Below, piece after piece: positions 29,603 to 39,499 of a DNA stretch of 64,000 nucleotides. The stretch is from Streptococcus sp. oral taxon 431. GTDB lineage: Bacteria > Bacillota > Bacilli > Lactobacillales > Streptococcaceae. The notes below the pieces were generated by a model, which did not search any database, was not told where the DNA came from, and saw only the letters and a list, made by a program, of their open reading frames with translations. A program made the position numbers and the translations under genes. The stretch is from the NCBI RefSeq assembly GCF_001553685.1, contig NZ_CP014264.1, forward strand, positions 1,248,001 through 1,312,000. Reading direction: 5' to 3'. The number at the start of each line of letters is the position of its first letter. The first letter of the stretch is position 1.

Positions 29603-31078
29603 TTATTTTGCGTTTGCTGCGTATTCTTCATTACGTTTGATCATTTGTTTTCTGTACCATGCAAAGATACCAACGTAGAATACTAGGAATACTAATGCGC
29701 CAAGGATAGCTTTGATATCACCAGTTGTAGCGTTACCAATTGCCCAACCAAATAGTTTTTCGATTGGTCCTTCAAGAGTTGAGTGAGTAATCAATTGAGT
29801 TTGGCTTACACCTTCTGGGAAGGCACCTACACCTTTAGCAAGTTCTGTTGCAAATGGTGCGATAAGTGTACCTGAAAGAAGGAAGAGTGGCAACAAGAGT
29901 GTTCCGAAGATAATCATACGGAGCAATTTACCACGAGTAACTACCAAGAGAGCTGGAGTTACACCCATTGCGATGATACCAGCAAGTGGCAAGATACCAT
30001 TTCCGACATTTGAAAGAAGCACAGCTTCAACCAACATGATTGGTGCAAGTACGTTGGCACAAGCCCAGATTTCAGCACGACCAGCGATAAATGGCCAGTC
30101 AAGACCGATGTTGAATTTACGTCCTTGAAGACGTTTAGTAGCAACGTTTGTAATACCTTGTGAAAGTGGTTCTACGGCTGCGATGAACCATGAACCTATC
30201 AATGAGAAGAGCTCCAAGCAGACACCGGCAGTCAAACCAAGTGACAACCAACCTTTAATAACAAGTTCCCATGAAGATGCATCTTCTACTCCAGCAACTG
30301 GATGTGGAGTTCCCATCAAACCGATAACGATACCAAGGATGAAACCGATGAAGAATTTAGATCCCCAGAAACCGATTCTCTTGTTCAATTTAGCAGCGTC
30401 AAAGTCAAATTTATCAAGACCTGGGAAGAGTTTATCAAAAATCTTATCCAAAACCATGATAACTGGGTTCATCATGTAGTTCATGTGAGTTGAAGTCATT
30501 GGTGATGAACTTGGTGCGTTAAGAAGGTCATCAAATGTTGGTTTCATCAAGTCAGAGTTGATGATTTTAAGAACCCCAACAAGAACAACTGCTGCAGTCG
30601 CGATGAAGAGTGAAACTCCTTGGCTAACTCCATTGTTGTCAGCGTACCATTTAATCAAAAGACCAGTGATAGACAAGTGCCAGATATCAAAGATATCGAC
30701 GTCAAGTGTATCAGTTTTCTTCATTGCAAGCATTACAATGTTGACGATCAACATCACAAGCAAGAAGTAAAGTGTCCAGGCAGAACCCCAAGTGATTGTA
30801 GCAAGTGGTGCCCAACCAACGTCGGTGATGTTCAATTGAATACCAGTATTTTCAACAAACTTTGCAAGAGAAGCTGAGAAAGCTCCGTTAAGCATTCCGA
30901 TGATCGCACCGATACCTGTAAGAGCGATGGCAAGTTTAATACCACCTTCAAGTGCTTTGGAGAATTTCACTCCGAAAAGCAAGGCCAATACTGTCAAAAT
31001 GATCAGCATGATGATTGGGCCACCCATAGCCAAGATAGGTTTAAAGAAATCGTTGGCCAGATTGATAATGAAATCCAT
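29603..31078 (-). CDS. PTS galactitol/galactose-type EIIC component
   Basis: A 491-residue EIIC of the GatC family with about ten membrane segments. The GGPIIMLIILTVLALLFGVKFSKALEGG start and the PHPVAGVEDA and GLDWPFIAGRAEIW segments are typical. In oral streptococci a GatABC-like system next to lac genes carries galactose; I infer that role from the lacABCD context, since galactose-6-phosphate feeds that pathway. It is third in the EIIA-EIIB-EIIC operon. Confidence 0.88.
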   Translation of the reverse strand: MDFIINLANDFFKPILAMGGPIIMLIILTVLALLFGVKFSKALEGGIKLAIALTGIGAIIGMLNGAFSASLAKFVENTGIQLNITDVGWAPLATITWGSAWTLYFLLVMLIVNIVMLAMKKTDTLDVDIFDIWHLSITGLLIKWYADNNGVSQGVSLFIATAAVVLVGVLKIINSDLMKPTFDDLLNAPSSSPMTSTHMNYMMNPVIMVLDKIFDKLFPGLDKFDFDAAKLNKRIGFWGSKFFIGFILGIVIGLMGTPHPVAGVEDASSWELVIKGWLSLGLTAGVCLELFSLIGSWFIAAVEPLSQGITNVATKRLQGRKFNIGLDWPFIAGRAEIWACANVLAPIMLVEAVLLSNVGNGILPLAGIIAMGVTPALLVVTRGKLLRMIIFGTLLLPLFLLSGTLIAPFATELAKGVGAFPEGVSQTQLITHSTLEGPIEKLFGWAIGNATTGDIKAILGALVFLVFYVGIFAWYRKQMIKRNEEYAANAK

Positions 31079-31122
31079 AATTTTCCTCCCTTTATTTTTA
31101 TGGAATATTTACAAATTAATAA

Positions 31123-31428
31123 TTAGCTTAGACCATGTTCTTTGATAGCTGCTTCAATATTGTCATAGACTGGAGCGCTCATAGCTGGAATACGGAACAA
31201 GATTGGTCCTGCTTCAACAACTGGAATACCTGGTTCAAAGCCTAAATCAGTAGCAGCGATTGGTGTGAAGATATCATAACCTTTAATCAAGTCTTCATTG
31301 ACATCTTTTACCATAACTGCATCACATTGAACATCGTACCCACGGTTAGAAAGTTCTTCTTCAAGAGCACTTTTAATTTGGTGGCTTGAGTTAACACCTG
31401 CACCACAAGCAGCAAGAATTTTAATCAT
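31123..31428 (-). CDS. PTS galactitol/galactose-type EIIB component
   Basis: A 101-residue EIIB. Cys8 in ILAACGAGVNSSH is the phosphocysteine. The fold is the alternating alpha/beta EIIB-Gat type. It takes phosphate from the EIIA encoded 39 bp upstream and passes it to sugar carried by EIIC. Confidence 0.9.
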   Translation of the reverse strand: MIKILAACGAGVNSSHQIKSALEEELSNRGYDVQCDAVMVKDVNEDLIKGYDIFTPIAATDLGFEPGIPVVEAGPILFRIPAMSAPVYDNIEAAIKEHGLS

Positions 31429-31467
31429 TTGGATTTCCTCCGTTTTTATATAAAAATTATTAACAAA

Positions 31468-31944
31468 TTAAGCAGTCGCTTCTGAGATATATTGGAACAA
31501 GGCTTCAGGTTCCGTAATCTTAGACAGCGCTTCAAGATGACCATTGCCTGTAAAGAAGTCCATCAACTGTGCAAGTATATTTGTTTGACTTGAACTTGAA
31601 TTGTTGATGATAAAGAAGAGTAATGATACTTCTACTTCCTTATCAGGGGCAATCATATTGTGGAACGTTACTGGTTTTTCCAGACGAACCACGACAACAT
31701 TTTCAGTTAGATTATGAATTGTATCAGTATGAGGGATAGCTACGTTAGGCAAATCCTTCCCTAAAAACTCCATATCCAAACCAGTTGGGAACGATTTTTC
31801 ACGTTCAATCAAGGCCGATCGATAGGTCTCTGTAACAACTTTCTTTTCTTCCAATAGGGTTGCAACTTGATCGAAAAGTTGCTCTTGATTATCTGCTTCT
31901 AAGCAAAAGACTAAGTCTTTGTCAAAGAAATGATCTAATCCCAT
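31468..31944 (-). CDS. PTS EIIA component (galactitol/fructose-mannitol class)
   Basis: A 158-residue EIIA of the PTS_EIIA_2 class. The phospho-His is His72 in LPNVAIPHTDTIHN. It is the first gene of the EIIABC operon. The substrate, galactose or galactitol, is set by the partner EIIC, not by this subunit. A promoter with a cre-like site lies upstream. Confidence 0.88.
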   Translation of the reverse strand: MGLDHFFDKDLVFCLEADNQEQLFDQVATLLEEKKVVTETYRSALIEREKSFPTGLDMEFLGKDLPNVAIPHTDTIHNLTENVVVVRLEKPVTFHNMIAPDKEVEVSLLFFIINNSSSSQTNILAQLMDFFTGNGHLEALSKITEPEALFQYISEATA

Positions 31945-31979
31945 GACCTTCTCCCTTCATATTTAACTTTTATGGTACA

Positions 31980-32008
31980 AGTATAACACTATATGAAACC
32001 GTTGTCAA
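31980..32008 (-). promoter_or_regulatory. Galactose PTS operon promoter with overlapping cre
   Basis: Consensus TTGACA (complement 32003-32008), 17 bp, TATACT (31980-31985). The stretch TTGACAACGGTTTCA (complement 31994-32008) matches the cre pattern WTGNAANCGNWWWCA with one mismatch and covers the -35, so CcpA would block polymerase. Upstream to 32050 are repeated CAAACA/TGTTTG motifs like those at lacA. Confidence 0.75.
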
Positions 32009-32107
32009 TGTTTTTTGTTGTATTTTGTTTGATTTTTATTTTTTTTGTTTACGAATTAAACATTTAATGATTTCAAACATATTTTTTATAATTTCCTAAT
32101 AAGTATA

Positions 32108-32137
32108 ATAAAAAAAACAGGAATGACTCCTGTTTTC
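32108..32137 (-). terminator. Terminator after lipoprotein gene
   Basis: AAAACAGGAG and a matching TTCCTGTTTT form a hairpin, followed on minus by eight T. It begins 7 bp past the stop codon. Confidence 0.85.
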
Positions 32138-32143
32138 ACGATG

Positions 32144-32752
32144 TTAACTCTTTTTATTGGTCCAACTTTCTTCCACCATTGGAAGGAGATTTTTTAATAC
32201 CTCTGGAACACCTTCGAGAGAAACGTATCTAAACTTGCCATCATCGGATTTAAATACCCAGATAATTAGATATTTACCATTCTTCGCAATACAGTTTACT
32301 ACGTATGCCTCATAGCCTCCGATAGTTGATTTTGACCCCCATACCTTGGAGAAGTCTTGACTTTTCTGTTTAGATTCATAAATGCTAGTTGAAATTTGAA
32401 CAGTTTCAAGCGCAGCGTACTCACTTTCACTAATACCAAACTGCTCTGGTTTAAAGGTATTGAGAGTTACAATATTGACATCTGTCCCATCACAGTACTG
32501 AATGTCATCTCCACCTTCAATTTCTTTGAAATGAACCCATGATTTTGGAATTTTTACATAACCATAATCATCTGAACCTACTATCTGAGTTTCTTCTGTC
32601 TGTTTTTGCGATGAACTAGACTCTTGACTTGAAGCTTCCTGAACACTAGAAGATGCTTCTGTCTTTACCTCATTTGTCTTCTCTGAATTGCTACAAGCAA
32701 TTAGACTAAGACTACAAAGTAAAAGTGTAGATAAAGTTATTATTTTTTTCAT
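32144..32752 (-). CDS. Putative lipoprotein, function unknown
   Basis: A 202-residue exported protein. The signal peptide (KKIITLSTLLLCSLSL) ends in lipobox LIAC with Cys20. A Ser/Glu/Gln-rich linker (about 25-60) leads to a globular domain with GYVKIPKSWVHFKEIEGGDDIQYC and many aromatic residues. I do not recognise the family. It stands alone between the galactose PTS and lepA with its own promoter and terminator, and a palindrome around its -10. Confidence 0.8.
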   Translation of the reverse strand: MKKIITLSTLLLCSLSLIACSNSEKTNEVKTEASSSVQEASSQESSSSQKQTEETQIVGSDDYGYVKIPKSWVHFKEIEGGDDIQYCDGTDVNIVTLNTFKPEQFGISESEYAALETVQISTSIYESKQKSQDFSKVWGSKSTIGGYEAYVVNCIAKNGKYLIIWVFKSDDGKFRYVSLEGVPEVLKNLLPMVEESWTNKKS

Positions 32753-32762
32753 GATAACTCTC

Positions 32763-32802
32763 CTTTCCCTTCTATTTTAAAGTATGAAGGGAAAAGTGTC
32801 AA
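32763..32802 (-). promoter_or_regulatory. Lipoprotein promoter inside a palindrome
   Basis: TTGACA (complement 32797-32802), 17 bp, TAAAAT (32774-32779). The inverted repeat CTTTCCCTTC (32763-32772) / GAAGGGAAAAG (32786-32796) flanks the -10, so it may be a repressor operator. The TTTTTT of the upstream lepA terminator overlaps the -35. Confidence 0.7.
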
Positions 32803-32843
32803 AAAATTACTGTATTTTGAAAATTTACAAAATACAGTAATTG
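32801..32843 (-). terminator. lepA terminator
   Basis: A perfect 15-bp stem (AATTACTGTATTTTG and its complement) with an 8-nt loop is followed by six T on minus, 35 bp past the lepA stop. Confidence 0.85.
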
Positions 32844-32877
32844 ATTTCTTATACTAGATGCCATTCTAACCTAGCAA

Positions 32878-34701
32878 CTATTCTTCATCCATGCTCAATA
32901 CACTGAGGAAGGCTTCTTGTGGAACTTCTACTGATCCGATAGCTTTCATGCGTTTCTTACCAGCTTTTTGTTTTTCAAGAAGTTTACGTTTACGTGAAAC
33001 GTCACCACCATAACACTTGGCAAGAACGTTCTTACGAAGGGCTTTAATATCTGTACGCGCGACAATCTTGTGCCCGATAGCTGCCTGAATTGGAACTTCA
33101 AACTGTTGACGCGGAATGATTTTCTTAAGCTTATCAACAATGAGTTTCCCACGTTCGTAGGCAAAGTCTTTGTGAACGATAAAGCTGAGAGCATCCACTT
33201 TATCACCATTAAGAAGGATATCCATTTTAACCAACTTAGATGGACGATACTCTGACAATTCGTAGTCAAAGCTTGCATAACCGCGTGTTGAAGATTTGAG
33301 CTTATCAAAGAAGTCAAAGACAATCTCAGCTAGTGGGATTTGATAGATAACATTGACACGATTGTCATCAATATAATCCATGGTCACAAAGTCACCACGT
33401 TTGCGCTGAGCTAGCTCCATAACTGCTCCGACGAATTCTTGCGGTACCATGATTTGCGCCTTGACATAAGGTTCTTCAATGGTCGCAATCTTTGTAGGAT
33501 CTGGGAACTCGGATGGGTTAGACACATCCATAGACTCCCCATCAGTCTGATTAACCTTGTAGATAACAGATGGTGCAGTCATAATAAGGTCAATATTGAA
33601 CTCACGTTCCAAACGTTCCTGAATAACATCCATATGAAGAAGTCCAAGGAAACCACAACGGAAACCAAATCCAAGAGCTTGCGATGTTTCGGGTTCAAAC
33701 TGAAGACTAGCATCGTTCAACTGCAATTTTTCAAGGGCTTCACGAAGATCGTTGTATTTATTTGACTCGATTGGATAGAGACCTGCGAAAACCATCGGAT
33801 TCATCTGTTTGTATCCTGAAAGTGGTTCAGTCGCTGGATTTGTCGCCAAGGTTACTGTATCACCGACACGTGTGTCCTGAACAGTCTTGATAGAAGCCGC
33901 GATATAACCAACGTCACCTGTTGCAAGGAAGTCTCGTCCTACAGCTTTAGGTGTGAAGATTCCGACTTCAGTAACATCGAAGGTCTTACCATTGCTCATG
34001 AGCTGAATCTTATCACCAGGTTTGACTACCCCATCCATGACACGAACTTGGAGGATAACACCACGATAGGCATCGTATACTGAGTCGAAAATCAAGGCTT
34101 TCAATGGTGCTGACACGTCACCAGTTGGGGCTGGTACTTTTTCGACAATTTGTTCGAGAATTTCTTCGATACCGATACCCGCCTTGGCTGAAGCTAATAC
34201 AGCCTCGCTAGCATCTAGACCAATGACATCTTCGATTTCTGTACGCACGCGCTCTGGATCTGCTGCTGGTAGGTCAATTTTATTGATAACTGGAAGGATT
34301 TCCAAATCATTATCCAAAGCAAGATAGACGTTTGCCAGTGTTTGAGCCTCAATCCCTTGGGCAGCATCAACGACCAAAATAGCACCTTCACAGGCAGCTA
34401 GGGAACGTGAAACCTCATAGGTAAAGTCCACGTGTCCAGGTGTGTCAATCAAGTGGAAGATATAAGTCTCACCATCTTTAGCCGTATAATTAAGCTCGAT
34501 AGCATTAAGCTTGATCGTAATTCCACGCTCACGTTCAAGGTCCATACTATCAAGAAGTTGGGCCTGCATTTCACGACTGGAAACTGTCTCTGTCTTTTCC
34601 AAAATACGGTCTGCTAGTGTTGACTTTCCATGGTCAATATGGGCGATAATAGAGAAGTTACGAATCTTCTCCTGTCGTTTTTTCAATTCTTCTAAGTTCA
34701 T
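32878..34701 (-). CDS. lepA: Elongation factor 4 (LepA), back-translocating GTPase
   Basis: LepA is a ribosome-bound GTPase that acts on stalled elongation or 30S maturation. It has 607 residues from the second of two adjacent ATGs (34699-34701); the first ATG (34702-34704) is equally spaced from AAGGA and possible. G-domain motifs are [17 protein letters not shown] and NKIDLP; the C-terminal domain has [14 protein letters not shown] promoter of its own lies upstream. Confidence 0.96.
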   Translation of the reverse strand: MNLEELKKRQEKIRNFSIIAHIDHGKSTLADRILEKTETVSSREMQAQLLDSMDLERERGITIKLNAIELNYTAKDGETYIFHLIDTPGHVDFTYEVSRSLAACEGAILVVDAAQGIEAQTLANVYLALDNDLEILPVINKIDLPAADPERVRTEIEDVIGLDASEAVLASAKAGIGIEEILEQIVEKVPAPTGDVSAPLKALIFDSVYDAYRGVILQVRVMDGVVKPGDKIQLMSNGKTFDVTEVGIFTPKAVGRDFLATGDVGYIAASIKTVQDTRVGDTVTLATNPATEPLSGYKQMNPMVFAGLYPIESNKYNDLREALEKLQLNDASLQFEPETSQALGFGFRCGFLGLLHMDVIQERLEREFNIDLIMTAPSVIYKVNQTDGESMDVSNPSEFPDPTKIATIEEPYVKAQIMVPQEFVGAVMELAQRKRGDFVTMDYIDDNRVNVIYQIPLAEIVFDFFDKLKSSTRGYASFDYELSEYRPSKLVKMDILLNGDKVDALSFIVHKDFAYERGKLIVDKLKKIIPRQQFEVPIQAAIGHKIVARTDIKALRKNVLAKCYGGDVSRKRKLLEKQKAGKKRMKAIGSVEVPQEAFLSVLSMDEE

Positions 34702-34715
34702 CATTCTCTTCCTTT

Positions 34716-34770
34716 CAGGGTATCTATTAATTATAAATTGTTTTTAACATTTTGACAAGACCATACCCTG
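34716..34770 (-). promoter_or_regulatory. lepA promoter flanked by inverted repeat
   Basis: TTGTCA (complement 34753-34758), 17 bp, TATAAT (complement 34730-34735). CAGGGTAT (34716-34723) and ATACCCTG (34763-34770) bracket it. The arms may form an RNA stem only if transcription starts upstream, from the recN operon. Confidence 0.6.
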
Positions 34771-34779
34771 TTAGGAGTA

Positions 34780-35508
34780 CTAATCTTCAGCAACAAAGCC
34801 ATCATTCTCGATGAAATAGTGCTCAGTCATACCTTGGTCGGTAAAGACAATCCCATGAAGGACACCGCCGTAAACAGCTCCTCCATCCATTCCAATCTTA
34901 CCGTCTTCTGTCATCCAAAGTTCAGATGTACCAGGTTTTTGATCCAACAAACCATAGACTGGTGTATGTCCAAAGACAATGGTTTTTCCAGTATGATTGG
35001 CTGCTTCATGAAATGGTTTTCTGAGCCATACCTTCTTATAATCGGTAGTATCATGCCAATCATCCAAAGTCAAATCAATACCGGCATGAACAAAGATATA
35101 CTTTTCCGTTTCAATGACAAAAGGCATCTGACGAATAAATTCCACTAAGTCTGCTGCTTCAGTCTCGACACGCTTCGCATCTGCTACACCATCTACTGGT
35201 GCATCCAATGGGCGACCTAGAATAGAATTAATAGTTGTATCTCCACCATTACGACGATAGTGGTCATAGCTTTCTTCAGGATTATCTAACCAAGTTAAAA
35301 ACATATACTCATGATTTCCTGATAAGCAGATAGCTCCTTGGTTATCAACCAAATCCTTGACCATTTCAAGAACACGGCGGCTATCTTCTCCTCTATCAAT
35401 CAAATCTCCAAGAAAGAGTAATTGAGTCTTGCCATCCCATGTTTTAAGTAAGTCTTCTAACATTCCAGCTTTTCCGTGGACATCACCAATTACATAATAG
35501 TCTGTCAT
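34780..35508 (-). CDS. Metallophosphoesterase, serine/threonine phosphatase-like
   Basis: A 242-residue calcineurin-type phosphoesterase. The metal motifs are in order: GDVHGKAGML (about 8), GDLIDRGEDS (about 33), GNHEYMF (about 62), FVHAGID (about 140) and GHTPVYG (about 180). The layout recalls PrpA/PP1-like and diadenosine tetraphosphatase enzymes; the substrate is unknown. Its ATG directly abuts the recN stop codon, so it belongs to the xseA-recN operon. Confidence 0.85.
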   Translation of the reverse strand: MTDYYVIGDVHGKAGMLEDLLKTWDGKTQLLFLGDLIDRGEDSRRVLEMVKDLVDNQGAICLSGNHEYMFLTWLDNPEESYDHYRRNGGDTTINSILGRPLDAPVDGVADAKRVETEAADLVEFIRQMPFVIETEKYIFVHAGIDLTLDDWHDTTDYKKVWLRKPFHEAANHTGKTIVFGHTPVYGLLDQKPGTSELWMTEDGKIGMDGGAVYGGVLHGIVFTDQGMTEHYFIENDGFVAED

Positions 35509-37176
35509 TTATTTCTCCTTACTTTGTAATAATTCTCTCGCTTGATTCAATGCTGCTTCTGTCACATTCTCTCCAGCCAACATCTTAGCGACCTCTTCAA
35601 TCCTTTCTTCAACTGTTAACAAGCGAACAGTTGATACCGTTGAATGTTCATTGCTAATCTTTTCAATAAAGAACTGATAATCTGCGATAGCAATAACTTG
35701 AGGAAGGTGAGATATGGCCAACACTTGTCCATTTTGTCCAATTTTGTGAATTTTTTGCGCGATGGCTTGAGCTACACGACCTGAAACTCCCGTATCCACC
35801 TCATCAAAGACAATACTGGTCTTGCCTTCCTTACGAGAAAAGGCAGACTTAATGGCTAGCATGAGACGAGACAACTCTCCACCAGAAGCTACTTTTACTA
35901 AAGGTTTAAAATCTTCTCCAGGATTGGTTGAAATGTAAAATTCAACACTCTCATTACCTTCACGACTGAATTTTCCTTGACTAAAACGAACTTGAAATTG
36001 TGCTTTCTCCATGTATAGGTCTTGCAATTCTTGCTTGATTTCAGCTTCTAAGTCCTGCGCTATTTTATGGCGAGCTTGAGCAACTTGACCTGCTAGGTCC
36101 ACAAGATTTTTTTCAAGTTTCTTGAGTTCGATTTCCATATCTTCAGAAGATAGATTATTTCCTGTTAGAAGATTGTATTCGTCTGTAATCTTGGCAAAGT
36201 ATTCTAGGACATCATCTACACTACCACCATACTTACGGGTAATGGTGTGAATCAAATCTAGTCGGCTTTCAACCTGCATCAGACGATTACCGTCAAAATC
36301 TAAATCATCAATAATGGATTCCAAGCGCTTGGTGATATCTTCTAGAACATAATAGGATTCAGAAAGGGAACTTGAAATCTCACGATACTCTTGATCAAAC
36401 TCTTCAAGACTTTCCATATCATTCATAGCCGAACGAACATTTGCCAGACTAGAAAACTCTTCATTATCCAACATACTGTATGCGTTAGTCAAAGTATCAG
36501 CGATATGTTTATGGTTCAGTAGTCTGTCTCTTTCTTGATTGAGAGTAACATCTTCACCAGCTTTCAAATTAGCTGCTTCAATCTCAGCCATCTGAAATTC
36601 CAACATCTCAATTCGTGCCTTATGTTCTTGCTGATTTTTTTTGATGTCAAGCACTTGCTTGCGCATACGACGATAGTTGTCAAAGCTCATCTGATAGGCT
36701 TCTTTTAATTCAAAGAAAGAAGTATCTCCAAACTCATCCAACATCTGGATGTGTCGATGAGGACGCATTAATTCTTCTTGGTCATGTTGACCATGAATAT
36801 CAACTAGCTGTTGGCCAATTGTCCTTAATACTGAAAGATTAACCATCTGTCCATTGACACGACTGATGCTACGGCCGTTTTGTAAAATTTCGCGACGAAT
36901 AATGATTTCATCACTCAATTCTAATCCTTGTTCATCAAAAATTTCTTCTAGCGCGCGATTACTTTCAATTGAAAAAAGACCTTCAATTTCTGCTTTTGGA
37001 GCCCCATGACGAATAACTTCTGTTGTAGCTCTGGCTCCTAACATCATATTCATAGCGTCGATGATGATTGACTTACCTGCACCTGTTTCACCAGTTAAAA
37101 CTGTCATCCCTTTTTCAAAATTCAGAGAAATTGATTCAATGATAGCAAAATTTTTAATTGAAATTTCAAGTAACAT
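35509..37176 (-). CDS. recN: DNA repair protein RecN
   Basis: RecN is an SMC-like ATPase recruited to double-strand breaks. It has 555 residues, a head with Walker A TGETGAGKS (about residues 28-36), a long coiled coil (about 150-370) and the C-terminal LSGG-like ASGGELSRLMLAIK signature and FDEVDTGVSG. It follows argR by 6 bp. Confidence 0.96.
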   Translation of the reverse strand: MLLEISIKNFAIIESISLNFEKGMTVLTGETGAGKSIIIDAMNMMLGARATTEVIRHGAPKAEIEGLFSIESNRALEEIFDEQGLELSDEIIIRREILQNGRSISRVNGQMVNLSVLRTIGQQLVDIHGQHDQEELMRPHRHIQMLDEFGDTSFFELKEAYQMSFDNYRRMRKQVLDIKKNQQEHKARIEMLEFQMAEIEAANLKAGEDVTLNQERDRLLNHKHIADTLTNAYSMLDNEEFSSLANVRSAMNDMESLEEFDQEYREISSSLSESYYVLEDITKRLESIIDDLDFDGNRLMQVESRLDLIHTITRKYGGSVDDVLEYFAKITDEYNLLTGNNLSSEDMEIELKKLEKNLVDLAGQVAQARHKIAQDLEAEIKQELQDLYMEKAQFQVRFSQGKFSREGNESVEFYISTNPGEDFKPLVKVASGGELSRLMLAIKSAFSRKEGKTSIVFDEVDTGVSGRVAQAIAQKIHKIGQNGQVLAISHLPQVIAIADYQFFIEKISNEHSTVSTVRLLTVEERIEEVAKMLAGENVTEAALNQARELLQSKEK

Positions 37177-37182
37177 ATAATC

Positions 37183-37614
37183 CTACCAATTTTTAACTTG
37201 CTCAAAAATATCCTTGGCTGTTTCTTCACTTCTCAATACCATCAAGATGGAATTATCATCAGCAATACAGCTAAAAATTTGGTCAGAAAAAACAGTCATC
37301 AACTGACTCTTGACGAAAATAGTATTTCCTGGAATGACTTGCAAATTGATCATATATCCCATGCGTTCAGCATGAACAATATTATTTTCTGCCAATTGCA
37401 AGCTTCTAACGACTGATTTTGGTAATTCATAAATGTAAGTATTGTCTTTCAATGGAATTTTTACAATACCTAATTCTTTAATATCTCGGGAGACTGTTGC
37501 TTGAGTAGCAGAGATACCCGCTTCTCTCAAGTGTTCAACGATTTCTTCCTGCGTGCCGATTTGATAGTCAGTCACAAATCTTCTAATCTTTTCAAGTCTT
37601 TCTTTTTTATTCAT
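37183..37614 (-). CDS. Arginine repressor family regulator (ArgR/AhrC)
   Basis: A 143-residue ArgR-type transcription regulator with a winged-helix DNA-binding domain (KKERLEKIRRFV, ATQATVSRDIKELG) and an arginine-binding hexamerisation domain (DNSILMVLRSEE). Streptococci carry several ArgR paralogues (argR, ahrC, arcR), so I leave the symbol open. The recN-linked copy is often AhrC-like. It overlaps tlyA by 8 bp. Confidence 0.88.
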   Translation of the reverse strand: MNKKERLEKIRRFVTDYQIGTQEEIVEHLREAGISATQATVSRDIKELGIVKIPLKDNTYIYELPKSVVRSLQLAENNIVHAERMGYMINLQVIPGNTIFVKSQLMTVFSDQIFSCIADDNSILMVLRSEETAKDIFEQVKNW

Positions 37615-38422
37615 CTTTAAACTCTCTATGTGCTTTTTCTACTACTTTTTCTATTTCAGAACTAACCTGATTGATTGCGTAATCTTCTTTTCGCAAATAG
37701 GCTAAAAACTCGATATTCCCATGACCACCTTGAATGGGAGAATAGTCCAACCCTAAGACTGAAAATCCTTCATCAACTGCCATTTTAGTAACTGCTTCTA
37801 AAACATTTTGGTGAACCTTGGCATCTCTGATAATTCCATTTTTGCCAATCTGTTCTCGACCAGCCTCAAATTGAGGCTTAACTAGAGCCACAACCTGACC
37901 TTGATCGGCTAAAACACGGTGTAAAGCTGGCAAAATAAGGCCTAAGGAAATAAAACTGACATCGATACTTGCGAAACTTGGTTCCTGATTAAAGTCGCTC
38001 TTTTTAGCATAACGGAAATTAAACTGCTCCATACTGACAACACGAGGGTCTTGGCGTAATTTCCATGCCAGTTGATTAGTACCAACATCAACTGCAAAAA
38101 CTTGTTTAGCACCATTTTGCAACATGACATCCGTAAAACCTCCAGTTGAAGCTCCGATATCAATGGTCGTTTGTCCTTCAACTGATAGATCAAAAATATC
38201 TAGCGCCTTCTCAAGTTTCAAGCCACCACGACTGACATACTTAAGTTTCTCGCCCTTGAGTTTCAACTCTGTATCGTCAGGAATTTTTTCTCCTGGTTTA
38301 TCAAATCGTTCGCCATTTATAACAGCAACTACCAAACCAGCCATAACACCTCGTTTGGCTTGTTCTCTCGTTTCAAATAAACCTTGTTTGTAAGCTAATA
38401 CATCTACTCTTTCCTTAGCCAT
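37607..38422 (-). CDS. TlyA family rRNA 2'-O-methyltransferase
   Basis: A 271-residue protein with an N-terminal S4 RNA-binding domain (RVDVLAYKQGLFETREQAKRGVMAGLV) and a FtsJ-like SAM domain (IDIGASTGGFTDVML, ASIDVSFISLGLILPAL). TlyA enzymes methylate ribose positions in 16S and/or 23S rRNA. Its hemolysin annotation elsewhere is historical. It overlaps both neighbours, ispA by 8 bp and argR by 8 bp. Confidence 0.9.
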   Translation of the reverse strand: MAKERVDVLAYKQGLFETREQAKRGVMAGLVVAVINGERFDKPGEKIPDDTELKLKGEKLKYVSRGGLKLEKALDIFDLSVEGQTTIDIGASTGGFTDVMLQNGAKQVFAVDVGTNQLAWKLRQDPRVVSMEQFNFRYAKKSDFNQEPSFASIDVSFISLGLILPALHRVLADQGQVVALVKPQFEAGREQIGKNGIIRDAKVHQNVLEAVTKMAVDEGFSVLGLDYSPIQGGHGNIEFLAYLRKEDYAINQVSSEIEKVVEKAHREFKDE

Positions 38423-39290
38423 TGATTCTCAAACTTTCTACTATTTTTACAATTGGTTCCTTGTCAAAGCTCACAACTTGGCTAATCTCTTCAAGTTTTG
38501 CATTAGCTTGATCCAAAGTTTGATTGCAAAACGCTATCGCTTGGTCTAATCCCAACAAAGCAGGATAGGTTGACTTCTCAGCCTGCAAATCTTTCTGAGG
38601 TGTCTTACCGATTTCCTCAAAACTTGCTGTAACATCAAGGACATCATCTTTCACTTGGAAAGCCAGGCCAATCAACTCGCCAACTGTTTTAAGCTGCTTC
38701 TGAAGATTTTCATCCAATCCAGCAATGATACCAGCCGCTTGGAAAGGAAAAGCTAAAAGTTTACCAGTCTTATTAGCATGGATAGTCTGAAGTTCCTCTA
38801 AATTCAAGTGTTTTCCTTCGCCTTCCATATCTAAAACTTGTCCAGCCACCATCCCCATACTTCCAGAAGCAAGTGATAAATTAGCTATTAAATCAACCTT
38901 TGTTTGACTCGGCAAATCAGCTTGAGCAATTAAAGCATAGGGATCCAAAAAAAGCGCATCCCCTGCTAAAATAGCTAGAGCTTCACCATACACCTTATGG
39001 TTGGTCAAATGCCCCCGACGAAAATCATCATTATCCATGGCAGGAAGATCATCATGGATCAAACTTCCTGTATGAATCATTTCTAGTGCCGCTGCAACTT
39101 GAGCATGTTCCTGAGTGATAGGCACTTGTAAGGAGCCCAAAACTTCTAAAAGTAAATATGGACGAATCCGTTTACCACCAGCATGGACGGAATAGAGAAT
39201 AGATTCTCTTAAACTGGACGCAAATTGTTGGTCCCCATAAAAGTCTTCAAGAGCTGACTCGACCAAAGCTAGTTTTTCTTGCTTGTTCAT
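38415..39290 (-). CDS. ispA: Polyprenyl (farnesyl) diphosphate synthase
   Basis: A 291-residue trans-prenyl synthase that condenses IPP with DMAPP/GPP for the undecaprenyl pathway. The first Asp-rich motif is [16 protein letters not shown] (about residues 78-90) and the second is VKDDVLDVT (about 215). The ATG overlaps the xseB stop as ATGA. Confidence 0.93.
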   Translation of the reverse strand: MNKQEKLALVESALEDFYGDQQFASSLRESILYSVHAGGKRIRPYLLLEVLGSLQVPITQEHAQVAAALEMIHTGSLIHDDLPAMDNDDFRRGHLTNHKVYGEALAILAGDALFLDPYALIAQADLPSQTKVDLIANLSLASGSMGMVAGQVLDMEGEGKHLNLEELQTIHANKTGKLLAFPFQAAGIIAGLDENLQKQLKTVGELIGLAFQVKDDVLDVTASFEEIGKTPQKDLQAEKSTYPALLGLDQAIAFCNQTLDQANAKLEEISQVVSFDKEPIVKIVESLRING

Positions 39291-39499
39291 ACCAGTTCAC
39301 TTTCTGTTCCATCTTCTTGCATGACTTTAACCAAGGTTTTTTCTGCTTTATCAAGTGTTGCTTGCAATTCTTTTGAAAGAACCATCCCTTTTTGAAATGC
39401 AGTAATAGCATCTTCTAAAGCAATTTCACCATTTTCTAAGCTCTGAACAATAGTCTCAAGCTCTGCTAGATTTTCCTCAAATTTCTTTTGTTTTGACAT
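39287..39499 (-). CDS. xseB: Exodeoxyribonuclease VII small subunit
   Basis: XseB (70 residues) binds XseA to form exonuclease VII, which digests single-stranded DNA. The [33 protein letters not shown] helix-turn-helix region is characteristic. It overlaps xseA by 23 bp and is followed by ispA with a 4-bp overlap. Confidence 0.95.
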   Translation of the reverse strand: MSKQKKFEENLAELETIVQSLENGEIALEDAITAFQKGMVLSKELQATLDKAEKTLVKVMQEDGTESELV

